From Dolomedes plantarius (taxonomy: Eukaryota; Arthropoda; Arachnida; Araneae; Dolomedidae), in NCBI GenBank assembly GCA_907164885.2, contig OU015501.1, forward strand, positions 63,675,693 through 63,739,692: a DNA stretch of 64,000 nucleotides, written 5' to 3'. Positions 34,156 to 44,791 of the stretch are shown here, in pieces. The notes below the pieces were generated by a model. It was not told the origin of the DNA. It worked only from the letters and a program-made list of their open reading frames with translations, and ran no database searches. The position numbers and the translations under genes are program-made. How positions within the stretch are numbered: position 1 is the stretch's first letter; the number at the start of each line of letters is the position of its first letter.

Positions 34156-34158
<3 letters not shown>
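32940..34158 (-). mobile_element. Tc1-like transposon in a TA tract
   Basis: A 27-bp inverted repeat begins CATTGAAGTGCCACTGAATT at the left, and on the complement CACTGAAGTGCCACTGAATT at the right (34158 downward), with (TA)n on both sides. At 1,219 bp it is close to the usual length of a Tc1-type element and encodes one transposase on the minus strand. Confidence 0.93.
32972..34011 (-). pseudogene. Tc1-like transposase, one frameshift and one stop
   Basis: Start ATG at 34011. The first part (FDRGQIVGARRMGHSISEIV, then the HTH GFSRSTVSRVYQEY) is a Tc1-type paired-like DNA-binding domain. A one-base loss in an A-run near 33850 shifts the frame. The middle ORF (33820-33407) carries RTVQRSLHRMG and WSDESRF with the first Asp. 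A TGA at about 33407 replaces the expected Trp after MVWGVFS. The same frame then goes on with FQQDNCTSNKS (second Asp) and SPDLNPIEHLSDVLEQ (Glu). About 36 residues separate Asp and Glu. The end is VIKARGGPTRY. Confidence 0.92.

Positions 34159-34219
<61 letters not shown>
34159..34219. repeat. (TA)n right of the Tc1-like element
   Basis: TA tract of about 60 bp beginning at the end of the right inverted repeat. Confidence 0.95.
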
Positions 34220-34221
<2 letters not shown>

Positions 34222-35600
34222 CACGAAGTAAAAGTTAAAATATTGATTACGTAAAGATTTTTTATTCCCTAAATAAATCGGTATAAAACATATTATGTCT
34301 CCTTGAGATCTCGAAATAAAATCAGACGGAGCACTTTAAATTTAAAGAAAAATCTATTTCAATCGTTTGAAGAGCATTGAAACTTAATTCTCTACAACCC
34401 TTGCATTTATTTCTTTGATCTAGGATCAAACATAAACCACTTCTATCAGTTTAAAAATACTTTCAGCAAACAGTAAAAGAATATTCTTCAGAACTGAGGA
34501 CTTTAAAATACAATATAAACTTCTAATTCACAAATAAAAATTCTTTCTTGCAAGATACTTAAGAAAACTACGATCAGGAATACATGACAAAATTAGACTA
34601 TTTAATTAACGAAATTTTTCTCAACGTTTTGCTGTAATTTAGGTGATAAACAAAGTATCTCTCTTTCCCTTTATTTATTGATGAATAATCCAATACTATG
34701 GGCCTAAAATGATAAAATATTAATGAAGAAAATGACATATAAATGATTAGTAATGTATTGTGGTACAGGGTGTTGAATAAAAATGTTGTCTATGATTAAA
34801 GCTACTATAATTATTGGTTCAAACGTGCAAATGGCAAGTAATATTTTGTTAAAAAATTCCAGCAATTCAATTTTTTAATTTTATATGCTTTTAAATTTAA
34901 TGAGGTTTTAAATTTTTGTGCGTTTCAATTCATATCTAAGGTAATGTTTGATTTTACTGAACTTTACGTAGAAATTGTTAAACCTCTCATTAAACAAGCA
35001 TTAAAATTCGGTTGTAAAACAATTTTAGTTCGTATCAATATTAAAACCTGTAAAATCCACCCAAAATTGAAAGTTACAAGATGAGAGGGCCCCCTATTTT
35101 TTTTTCAAGTATAAAATTTGTAAACCACTTTAGATAAAACTTTTTATACTAAAAAAATGCAGAGAATTAGAATCGTGGTGAAAAAATATCTTTAAATTTT
35201 TAGTCTTGAAAATGTAATTTCATTTCTCTACATTTAAGCAAATTTACATTATTTAAGTATCTCCTAAGTACCGCGCAATCATTTCCTCAAGGAATTCGCT
35301 CACAAATTTAATGCCTAAAGTATTTTATTTTCTACAGCAATAGAAATTCAAGTTTTTTGCGCTTTTCTTTTCCGCAAAAGAATTATTTAACAATGTTTAC
35401 ACCCAGGATACAGTCCAAAACAGAGGGTATAAAAAACACGAGATAGAAAAAAATAATTCATATGGTTAATTATTTTTGTTTACCTGACATAGTAATCTAA
35501 CTCATAAATCATTTTGTAGTAGTGAATATCGAGAGAACTGCATGTCATTTTCCGGAATTTGAAAAAAAAAAAACAACAGGAATATGAATACGTATTTGTC
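34220..35600. other. Unassigned AT-rich region
   Basis: About 1.4 kb of A/T-rich DNA with no ORF or repeat structure I can name. Confidence 0.5.
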
Positions 35601-35629
35601 GTATCGTAAATTGTACGACTGGAATCACG

Positions 35630-35986
35630 AAAATTTCGGACGCGAGAGTCTCTTTAGTATTTTATGGCACATTTACACATTCGCGATCGCGCCACCTGCA
35701 AGACATTCGCGAGACATTAGTCACGCTCTTGCATCGACGCGAATGACCGTTCTCGCATTCGCGCCTCTTGTTGTCATTTGTGCTTGCGTCAGCCAGTCGT
35801 CTGACATCTGGCGCCATTCGTCCCTTTGACTCGCGCCAGAAAACCGCTACCGAAGCGAGCGCCATGATTGACGAAGAGAAACGGCTAGAACACCGTTTAC
35901 ACATTCGCCCCCCGCAATTCGACTCGCCACCATCACGACTGTGTAAATGCGGTGTTACAGGAAGTTGAGTATCTGTGGGCCTAGAG
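35630..35986. repeat. GC-rich block with a recurring TTTACACATTCGC motif
   Basis: Base composition changes sharply here. TTTACACATTCGC occurs at about 35669 and 35898. A complementary form (GTGTAAATGCGG) lies at 35941, and GATGTAAACACACG at 37228 beyond the hAT insertion. This suggests a transposon or satellite piece interrupted by the hAT element. Overlapping ORFs on both strands (81, 128 and 66 codons) come from the composition and match nothing I know. Confidence 0.5.
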
Positions 35987-37154
35987 CAGGCATTCTCAAC
36001 CTGTGGGTTGCGACCCCTTATTGTTTTCTGGGCTACGGTTTTATTCAATTCGCCAAGGTTTTATTCAATTAAAATAACTTTTTAGCGTATTTCACAGAAA
36101 AATATTGTCAGTATTAATTTAACGCCAAATTGTGGGGCAGTGATGTCGTTTAAAGGAAACATTTTCTCATTGAAAGAGCAAATTTTGTTCGGTAGAAATC
36201 TACCAACTGTATTTGGAGGTAAATGAAAATCATGGTTACTTACTACGCACAGTACACAAATTCTAAACGCCAGTTTGTCTTTCACCATTCTGTGCTGTCA
36301 CTTTCGGCATTACTACTGTAGTTTCCCCAGCGGAATAAAGCAGTTCAATTTCGTTAAGAGTTTTTCTATTTTTACCATGTTTTTATTGCTTTCTTGTCTG
36401 TGTGTTTGTGTGTGGGTTTGTCAAGTACAAATCTTGAGATCGATTTTTAACAAACTTCCCGACTAGATAGACATTTAAAACTTTTAGAATAGCTCAGAAC
36501 ACGATGACAATGCATTTTTTAAATACTTTTATCCATCTTTAAGCAGAATTAAATTAATTTTCAGCTATATTCAGTTAATTTTGTTTTGTAGACTGATGCA
36601 GCCATCTATTGGCCGGAATGTTTTGTAGACTGGTGCAGCTATCTATTGACCGGAACGGGAATGAAAAGTTATATGCAAGTTAACTTCCAATTAACTTCAT
36701 TTTCTTTCAAGTTGATGGGGTAATTCATCAAAAAAAATTTAAAAAAAGTATTTATTAATACATAGAATTGTCAAGTTTATAAGATTAAACAGAAAATTTA
36801 AAAACGTGGTATATAAAAAGTTCTTTTTATCTTGTAATTATGTTATTATTGTTATATGATTCTGAATCGATACAGTAAGTGCATTATTTTTCTTGAGATT
36901 CTGTTCTATTCTGTTCTTGCTTTTACATGCTTTTGACTGAGGGATGGATGTTTCTTAATGTTCTCCATTTCTTACAAATTTCATTTTTGGTAAACATTTG
37001 GCTGGAATTAAATTATTGAACACGCATTTTAGTTTATTTTCTTTATGTCTTTAAAGTCCTTTTTAAGGAAAACATGCAGGGTGAGAAAAGGAACCGCAGG
37101 GTGCGGAGAAAGCATTAAAGGGGGTCGTGGCTTTAAGATGGTTTAGAAACACTG
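35987..37154. mobile_element. hAT-type nonautonomous element with perfect TSD
   Basis: Starts CAGGCATTCTCAACCTGTGG and ends GGTTTAGAAACACTG. An exact 8-bp duplication GCCTAGAG lies at 35979-35986 and 37155-37162. Inside the tips, TTGCGACCCC faces GGGGTCGTGG. No transposase is encoded. Length is 1,168 bp. Confidence 0.88.
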
Positions 37155-37162
37155 GCCTAGAG

Positions 37163-37440
37163 GACAGGACGCAGAAGAGGAATTAAACAGCACTCTCCGA
37201 GTTCAAAACGCAGCGATTTTTTTTTTTTGAGTCGCAGATGTAAACACACGTAATTAGTATCTTTTTGAGTTCAAAGCAGAGTCCTGTACAGCTTAATATG
37301 ATGATAAAGGAAGACTGGGATCTTGTTTGATATAAAATAGTTTATCTATTATAATTTAGACATTATAAATAGCAAAAAATTGCGGAAAAACAAAATATTA
37401 TAACGGGACATCTGGCATAGTAAGGCCACATCTTACATAT
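37163..37440. other. Right part of the interrupted GC-rich segment
   Basis: Continuation of the pre-insertion sequence after the hAT TSD, up to the microsatellite. It contains GATGTAAACACACG (37228), reminiscent of the block at 35630-35986. Confidence 0.45.
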
Positions 37441-37448
37441 ATGGTACC

Positions 37449-37450
<2 letters not shown>

Positions 37451-37524
<74 letters not shown>

Positions 37525-37629
37525 GTATATATATATATATGTATGTATATATATGTATATATATATATATTTATATATATATATGTATGTATATATATGT
37601 ATATATATATATATATGTATGTATGTATG

Positions 37630-37681
<52 letters not shown>
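37451..37681. repeat. Compound (TA)n/(TATG)n microsatellite
   Basis: About 230 bp of TA with interspersed GTATGTATG units. The long ORFs on both strands through it (Ile-Tyr repeats) are artefacts. Confidence 0.97.
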
Positions 37682-37684
<3 letters not shown>

Positions 37685-38736
37685 CGAGCCTGACTAAATG
37701 CCTGCTCGAGGCCTGCTTCAAGCAGGCAATTTTAACTGGGAATACACAAAAAAAATCTTCGCGAATTTAAACACACTGTTGGAATCACATCCTAATTTTT
37801 CCCAGATGACAAATTGCAGGAAATCATAACAATCACATCACCGGTGGTCGAGAACTCACAGAAGACGATGACTGGCAAATCGATGTACATCCAAAAACCC
37901 GATGTTGGCGTCGCAACCTTCCACTCGCTTGCATCGGCACATGCAAAAAATTCTCGGCGTCATCAAAAACAACTAATATTCCTCTCCGTAACTTTTTCCT
38001 TTCTACACCACTGATCAACGCAATCACGAGGAAGAGATGAAAACTTGGACAAATTTACAAATTTAATTCTTTTAACTAATTTTAAAACAGGCTGTGGGGT
38101 TAATTTTATTTCCCTCGCACAAATTGCTGGATCGTGCTCGGCTGTTGACGGGTCTGACTAAATGCCTGCTCGAAGCGTGCTCTTAATATCATAAATCCCT
38201 GTTAAACGGCCTATTACTTATTAATAATATTGCAGTCAGTAAACATAGGCCATGGTAAATGATTACAAATTAATTACATCCAACAAGTATATTCCAACTA
38301 TTAATTTAAATACCCTCGAATTCAATCCTTTACAAAATTTAGTTTTCCAAGTAATCATCTCACCCTCGTGACGAGTGACAGCTCAATCCGTAATCCGAAA
38401 ACGCTCTGCCAAAACTCTATTGTTCCTCAAGGCGTCTAAACTCATTGCGCATGCTCATTGACGTCTGCCGAATGCTCGAGATGCATCTTTTGCTGAATTT
38501 GCAAATAATTTTCGTGCGAAACCTAGTCTGAACTCCAAAACAAATCCCCACGCAATGAATGCCTGTGAATTCTTCTTTCTTGATTCTCCCCAAGGCCATC
38601 CCATTCTATTAATAACTCCTATAATCTATGCATTCTCAGACGCATGTCATCTGATTGTCTCTGAATAATCATGACTTTTAACGTTAGAAATTAGTTAGTT
38701 TGAACCTCCCTGTAAATTCTTAATTAATGCATAACA
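37682..38736 (-). repeat. Antisense LTR element, 3' LTR (LTR A)
   Basis: Aligns over its length with 41140-42601 when the hAT insertion there is removed. In element orientation (minus strand) it starts TGTTATGCATTAATTAAG (38736 downward) and ends ...GCTCGTCA at 37682. It carries about 43 extra bases near its left end, a second copy of a CCTGACTAAATGCCTGCTCG unit also seen at 38157. The small ORF at 37814 recurs at 41229 and is an LTR shadow. TATA lies at 37678-37681. Confidence 0.85.
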
Positions 38737-41139
38737 ACTTTCCCCCCGTCCCCCTAAAGGCACGCACACAAGGAGTAGCTAATTCCCTGTGGCAAGTCTT
38801 CAGAAGAGAAAATCACTAAAATTAATTTCCAAATCCCAAATGAGTATCAACCGAAACAGAATGCTGAATAGGGCTGCAGTCCTTAGTCAACAAAATTTAA
38901 ATTAAAACTCAAATAAATGAAAATTAACCCTAACCTAAATTTTTTCTCTCGTACACCTGGCCAGATTGAACCGAGGGCATAAGTACATATTACACAAGTC
39001 TCCATTTGAGACACAATTGCCATCGACGAAGTATTAATCATTACACATTAATTTCGAAAAAATTATAAAAATCACTAAAAGAACACAATTATCATCAAAT
39101 ATTATTAAATAAAAACACAATAATACCTCAACCATAAGTAAACATAATAAACACTCATTCCTTGTTAACAAATGTAGAAGTCCAAATCTGCACAAGAAAT
39201 ATTTCCACGGTGAACAAAACAAAATAAAGATATTAATTCACTAAATCGGACGCTAGACATTATTCTTCATCTGTACACAAAACCCCAAAAATCATATTAT
39301 TCAAAATTACACCATAGTGATACACTTGCTTTTATGATATCCAAACTGATAAATATACACAAAGTAGCTCAAAAAGAGAGTTTAAACAAGATAGTTTTAT
39401 ATATATATATATGTATACATAGACAACACACAAAGTTTAACCACCTAAGTGGAGTCAAGAGGGTGTTAGGCACCCAACAAATAAAACCAACTAAGAAATA
39501 GATCTCTGAAATTCACATTATTATTATTTTTTTTTTATCAAAAACACATTAGAAAATTTATATCATCCTAATCAATAGAAACAAGAATACATAATATGAA
39601 TCATAAAAATATATGAGAAAAAGTAAATTAGATTTTAAATGTATTGAATCACTTAACAACACATCATTACACTATAATCCTTCAACATTCCCTGTTATAA
39701 AATTCAAAACAAATTCTCTCCAGTATTTAAACTTCTTCATTATCTTCATGATACATTATTTTTTCAATTTGAACGCTAAATCATCTAAAATTCGTGAAAG
39801 CATGTAATTCACACTCATGCTTGATCAATTTTATTAACACAACTGTATTCTTATCAAAATCAAAATAATCATAAACGTCATATTTTTTCAATGAAGGGGT
39901 AGAGATAAGAGGCTATTCCCATGGGTTGTTCAGAAGATGACACAATATCAATAAAATTTGCTTTAACACAATAAAATACTTAGCATCAGAGGCCCTCCTC
40001 ATTAATTTATCGGCTACCAAAAATATACAATATAAAAACACTCAGAATAATATTTATCAAAAAATGTATAGGAATCAAAAAGAATACCCAAATTATGTTA
40101 AGACTCAAAATATAGACACACTTATAATAACTGTAAGATCAATGTAAACCAAAATAGTATTTCATGAAACTCAGAATATAAACACAAAAATATATACAAG
40201 GAATAAAAGATCATCATCAACTCAGGAAATCAGAATTTGCAAAAATATTTTTAAAATTGCTCAAAATTTAGCACATTATACTTTGCTCCCCCCCCCCCCC
40301 CCTCCCCAAAGAAAAAAAATGTATAAACATTTAAATTTCGTAGAATAAAAATATCAAAGTTTTTTCCATGTCAAAATATTATTTAATTTTTCTGTAAAAC
40401 ATGAAAATAGATCTTTCATACTCAAAATTCTTTTCAAATCATAACAAAACCGTACACATAAATATCAAATTTTTATTCAGCAGTTTAAAGCTCTACTGAA
40501 AAGTAACATATTCAATGTAAACCAATGGGGAAGTGCCGTCAGAAAAAGTAAAATGTCCAAATCCTCCTAGTTATACCAAAGTGAACCCATTCTTCAGTGA
40601 ACAGGGGTGGGTAATATCAGTTTAAAATTTGTGGGTTGTAGCTCCCAAAATTATTGAATTTATTTTAACTCCAATGTCACCTCCAAAACATTCTTTTTCA
40701 ATTAAACATGGGAATACAAAAACAACAATCTAAGATTTACTTCAAAATAATTTATAAATCATAAACACTGCTTACCCCAATGCAGTTAATCCCCACAAAC
40801 AAAAAAAAAATCTCAAATTCCCCGAATTTCCTTTCGAATATACAAATTTCGAATATACAAATTTTTTTTCTTCATTCTTAAATTTACCGTTCTCTGGTGA
40901 CTTCCTTCGCTGATCCAAATTTTCTCCGTGACGAAACAACACAGATCTTGAATTTTAACTGAAGACGCAAAAATAGAAACAACACAGATCTTGAATTTGA
41001 AACTGAAGACGTACTAATAGAAGCAGCACATATGTCGAAAACACATTTCAACAATTTCTCTGAATATCGAAAATATCACAGCATCGGTAAAAAGAAAAAC
41101 ACTTCAAAGATTCACACAATGTCCGCTATGAAAGATGAA
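38737..41139 (-). mobile_element. Internal region of antisense LTR element, lacking gag-pol
   Basis: On the minus strand the region next to LTR A is a polypurine tract (AGGGGGACGGGGGGAAAG, 38758-38741). It is followed, moving right, by sequence matching the 3' noncoding region of the gypsy element: the block at 38762-38790 corresponds to 25388-25413, 39424-39480 to 23660-23720, and the C-run at 40285-40302 to the G-run after pol at 23292. No gag, RT or integrase is present. The part nearest LTR B (40320-41139) has a short tandem duplication of AACAACACAGATCTTGAATT (about 40934 and 40979) and no domain I recognise. This is a nonautonomous derivative. Confidence 0.75.
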
Positions 41140-42304
41140 TGACAAATTTTAACGGGGAAAACACAAAAAATCTTGGCGAGTTTAAACACACTGTTGGAAT
41201 CACATCCTAATTTTTCCCAGATGACAAATTGCAGGAAATCATAACAATCACATCACCGGTGGTCGAGAACTCACAGAAGACGGTCACAGGCAAATCGATG
41301 TACATCCAAAAACCCGATGTTGGCGTCGCAACCTTCCACTCGCTTGCATCGGCACATGCAAAAAATTCTCGGCGTCATCAAAAACAAATAATACTCCTCT
41401 CCGTAACTTTTTCCTTTCTACGCCACTGATCAACGCAATCACGAGGAAGAGATGAAAACTTGGACAAATTTACAAATTTAATTCTTTTAACTAATTTTTA
41501 AAAAGGCTATGGGGTTAATTTTATTTCCCTCGCACAAATTGCTGGATCCTGCACGGCTGTTGACGGGCCTGACTAAATGCCTGCTCGAAGCATGCTCTTA
41601 ATATCGTAAATCCCTCTTACACTCACCTACTACTTATTAATAATATTGCAGTCAGTAAACATAGGCCGTGGTATATGATTACAAATTAATTACATCCAAC
41701 AAGTTTATTCCAACTATTAATTTAAATACCCTCGAATTCAATCCGCACATAATTTAGTTTTCCAAGTAATCACCTCACCCTCGTGACGCGTGACCGCTCA
41801 ATCCGTAATCCGAAAACATTCTGCCAAAACTCTATTGTTCCTCAAGGCGTCTAAACTCATCGCGCATGCTCACTGACGTCTGCCGAATGCTCGAGATGCA
41901 TCTTTTGCTGAATTTGAAAATAATTTTCGTGCGAAACCTAGTCTGAACTTCAAAACAAATCCCCACGCAATGAATGCCTGTGAATTCTCCTTTCTTGATT
42001 CTCCCCAAGGTCATCTCACTCTAGTAATAACTCCTATAGTCTATGCCAGCGGTTCCCAACCGGTGGGTCGTGACTCGATCCTAAAACTATTAAAATGGTC
42101 TTTCTGTACTTTTATAATTGTAGTTTTTATCTTCACATAGGAACACTTGTTAGTGAGTATGAAACCACTTGTTGCATGTATTGCAAACGTATATGTATTG
42201 TTAAATAAATAACTGTTTTGCTACAAAGTGCTCATATTTTGTCAACCATTTTCAAATCAGAACACAAATTGTTTATCAATAATCAATCTGTATCTTCAAA
42301 AAAG

Positions 42305-42335
<31 letters not shown>

Positions 42336-42601
42336 TTTTTGCAATATTTGATGGTAAATTATATGTACATAAGGAAGGGATACGATACAAATAAGGTTTT
42401 TTTCTCCACCATGGACCGATGAACCGTGGAGGTAGGTATTCCGATAAGGAAAGGTGGGTCGCCAGATGAAACAGGTTGGGAACCACTGGTCTATGCATTC
42501 GTAGACGCGTCTAATCTGATTGACTCTGAATAATCATGGCTTTTAACGTTAGAAATTAGTTATTTTGAAGCCCCCTGTAAATTCTCAATTAATGCTTAAC
42601 A
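41140..42601 (-). repeat. Antisense LTR element, 5' LTR (LTR B), interrupted
   Basis: Partner of LTR A, from TGACAAATTTT (41140) to CTTAACA (42601), interrupted by a hAT MITE at 42048-42489. TATA follows at 42602-42605 and also precedes LTR A, so the whole element 37682-42601 appears to sit in a TA tract. Confidence 0.85.
42048..42489. mobile_element. hAT MITE nested in LTR B
   Basis: Starts CAGCGGTTCCCAACCGGTGG and ends GGTTGGGAACCACTG, with an exact 8-bp duplication GTCTATGC at 42040-42047 and 42490-42497. No coding capacity, and a short (TA)n lies inside. LTR A has one uninterrupted copy of the target, confirming the insertion. Confidence 0.93.
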
Positions 42602-42627
42602 TATAATATATATATAAACTAAACTCA

Positions 42628-42896
42628 TGTCACAACAGTCCGATGTGGACCAAGGCCGGTGGTACCCATCTCCGCTTTCTTGACCATGGGCTTGGGGTAC
42701 CAGAAGGTATATGTCTGGGTCAGGTGGTCAACCAGACGAGGGACCCCCAGTGTTAGTTCCCAAGCATGCTTGGCCCTCATTTTATCGACCCACTCACGGG
42801 ATGAAAGACTGAGTCGACCTTGCCCAGTCGCAGGGTCGAGCCCTGGACCTGTGGTGTGGCAGCTTGAAGCTTTTAACCACTACACCACCGGGCGTG
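42628..42896 (-). repeat. tRNA-derived SINE, second family
   Basis: On the minus strand the 5' end reads GCCCGGTGGTGTAGTGGTTA (A box), then CAGGGCTCGACCCTG (B box). A body contains TGGGTCGATAAAATGAGGGC, a segment I recall as common in invertebrate tRNA SINEs, and the 3' part ends near ACATCGGACTG. Single copy here. TA repeats flank it (42602-42616 and 42897-42906). No TSD was resolved. Confidence 0.78.
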
Positions 42897-42906
42897 TATA
42901 TATATA

Positions 42907-43008
42907 CAGTTGATTTCGGTTAACTGGACCACCGGTTAATCGGACCAGCCGGTTATTAGGACCAAAATGATCGCGTCCCGATGTGGTCCGATTAACCGGA
43001 ATCGATTG
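42907..43008. mobile_element. 102-bp pogo-type MITE
   Basis: Left CAGTTGATTTCGGTTAACTG; complement of right CAATCGATTCCGGTTAATCG; TA on both sides (42905-06 and 43009-10). No internal coding. The tips resemble those of pogo/Tigger elements. Confidence 0.8.
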
Positions 43009-43369
43009 TATAGTATGCCCACTAAAGTCCCTTCCCACCCTCTTAACTTCGGAACTGCTGCTGCTATATTCATAAAAGTGGTGTCTAGGTATAGTAAAGT
43101 AGCCATGCGCTACTGAATGAAACCACCTTTCGCGCCACCTGGTGGAAAACTGCGGAGTTAGCATTCCTATCTCGAAAACGGAACGATATAGGAAGAAAAA
43201 GTGATTTACAAAGTTGTAGAATATCATCGATTTAGTAAGAAAAGACACCTTGTGAACACCAATACGAAGAATAGAACGGTTAAAACGCGCATTTGTTTTT
43301 TCGTGATTTTCGACACTGTGACGTGACAAAACGATCTGAGAAAGAAAAATACAACTAGTTATAACAATA

Positions 43370-44113
43370 TACCTTTATTTGAGATGTTCAAACTTCATAC
43401 CGTCCACTGCAATGCACATTTGGAGCCTCGTTTGATTTTCACGTTGCCCACGTTGAAGCATAGAGCGTGACACGTTGGCACAAGCGTCCGTAATGCGTCG
43501 TTTAAGGTCCTGAAATGTTTGTGGAGGGGTCGCATACACCTGCTGTTTCAGGTATCCCCCCAGGTAAAAGTCCAGTGGAGTCAGATCTCGCGAACGTGGA
43601 GGCTACTCTTCGAAACCGCCATACCCAATTATTTGGTTCCTGAGTCAGCTTGTTATTGTAAATTACCCACCAAACATTAATAGCATACCGCATTTGATGT
43701 CGAACGTCGGTAAAACATCGCTCGGCATCACCGTCCACTAAAACCTGTTGAGGTGTTGGTCGGTATGGATGAGCGCCTAATTCGCTTAGGATTTTCCAAA
43801 CTTGACTTTTGGAGAAGCCACAGTGTTGACTGATCTCTATTGTGCTGCATTTCGGATATGCGAGGGCGTATGCTAATACCTCATCCGATTGAACTTGCTG
43901 TCCTACCTTAGCTGGTCTGCCAGATCGAGGTCGACTAGTAACGCAGCCTGTCTCCCTTAAACGTTTTACAACAGTTAGGATGGTTTGATGAGAAGGATGC
44001 GCGTCTGCATTCAAACTTTTTCGGTACAACCTTGCTGCTGATCGTGCCTTGCGTCCACATTCACCGTACAGTAAAACCATCTCACAATACTCAGCTTTTG
44101 AACACTCAGCCAT
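43370..44113 (-). pseudogene. mariner-type transposase, catalytic core deleted
   Basis: The likely start is the internal ATG at 44113 (MAECSKAEYCEMVLLYGECG); the 243-codon ORF extends upstream to 44233 without family support. The N-terminal HTH region continues through HPSHQTILTVVKRLRETGCV and SGRPAKV to ILSELGAHPYRPTPQQVLVD. Near AINVWWVIYNNKL it jumps to PNNWVWRFRR, so the segment with the first two catalytic Asp is gone. After a shift at about 43610 the other frame reads PPRSRDLTPLDFYLGGYLKQ, normally SPD with the third Asp, and ends in GMKFEHLK and TAA (about 43372). Confidence 0.82.
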
Positions 44114-44315
44114 GATCAAGAGCATCAACATACTACAACCCCAAGGAGATGTCTCTTTTATAGCTGCCTCAGATGAACAGGCGTGACATTTCTTACGTAT
44201 TTGCATACTGCAAAAATTTCGAACACGAAGCACAAGTTGCTTTGAGTTGATGCTACACTATTTTGCACGATCTACATATTGTCTACTCTGTTTATAAAGA
44301 CAATCAGTACAAGGA

Positions 44316-44387
44316 TGCAACCCTCGGGGTTTGAACCGCGGTCCTTTTGATTGGGGATCACAAGCGATATATCACTGTGCACATTGC
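44316..44387 (-). repeat. tRNA-like sequence inside the mariner-type element
   Basis: Read on the minus strand, the ends GCAATG and GGTTGC can pair as an acceptor stem. GCGGTTCAAACCCCG is a B-box-like T arm, and a TATATCGCTTGTG segment stands where the D arm would be. The anticodon stem is poor, so this is more likely a tRNA pseudogene or SINE head than a working tRNA. Confidence 0.4.
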
Positions 44388-44747
44388 GGTATCATGTTTT
44401 GCCCGAAAGATAATCATTTCTCCTTCCGTTCAAGTTTCGTGACGTCACAGTGTAGGAAATCACGAAAACACAAATGCGCGTTTTAACCGTTCTATTATTC
44501 GCATTAATGTCCACAGGGTATTTTCTTACTAAATCGATGATGTTCTACACTTTTGTAAATCACTTTTTTTCCCTATATCGTTCCGTTTTCGAGATAGGAA
44601 TGCTAACTCCGCAGTTTTCCACCAGGTGGCTCGGTAGTTGGTTTCATTCAGTAGCGCATGGCTACTTTACTATACCTAGATACCACTTTTATGAATATAG
44701 CAGCCGTTCCGAAGTTAAGAGGGTGGGAAGGGACTTTAGTGGGCATA

Positions 44748-44750
<3 letters not shown>

Positions 44751-44788
<38 letters not shown>
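44751..44788. repeat. (TA)n closing TA cluster 2
   Basis: TA tract directly after the right inverted repeat of the mariner-type element. Confidence 0.95.

Positions 44789-44791
<3 letters not shown>

Larger units (their letters stand above)
43011..44750 (-). mobile_element. mariner-type transposon with ~330-bp inverted repeats
   Basis: Left TAGTATGCCCACTAAAGTCC and complement of right CAGTATGCCCACTAAAGTCC. The mirror similarity continues for about 320-330 bp on each side (to about 43335 and from about 44425) with scattered changes. TA lies at both edges. The transposase gene lies between them on the minus strand. Confidence 0.9.

Noticed and set aside
35662..36048. 128-codon minus-strand ORF in the GC-rich block
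   Set aside because: Overlapping open frames on both strands follow from composition. It crosses the hAT boundary at 35987, so it cannot be an old gene.
37398..37770. ORFs of 107-109 codons on both strands
   Set aside because: They read through a (TA)n/(TATG)n microsatellite and encode only Ile-Tyr-type repeats.
43370..44233. 243-codon ORF as an intact host gene
   Set aside because: Its central part matches a mariner-type transposase with a deleted core, and it sits between the element's inverted repeats.
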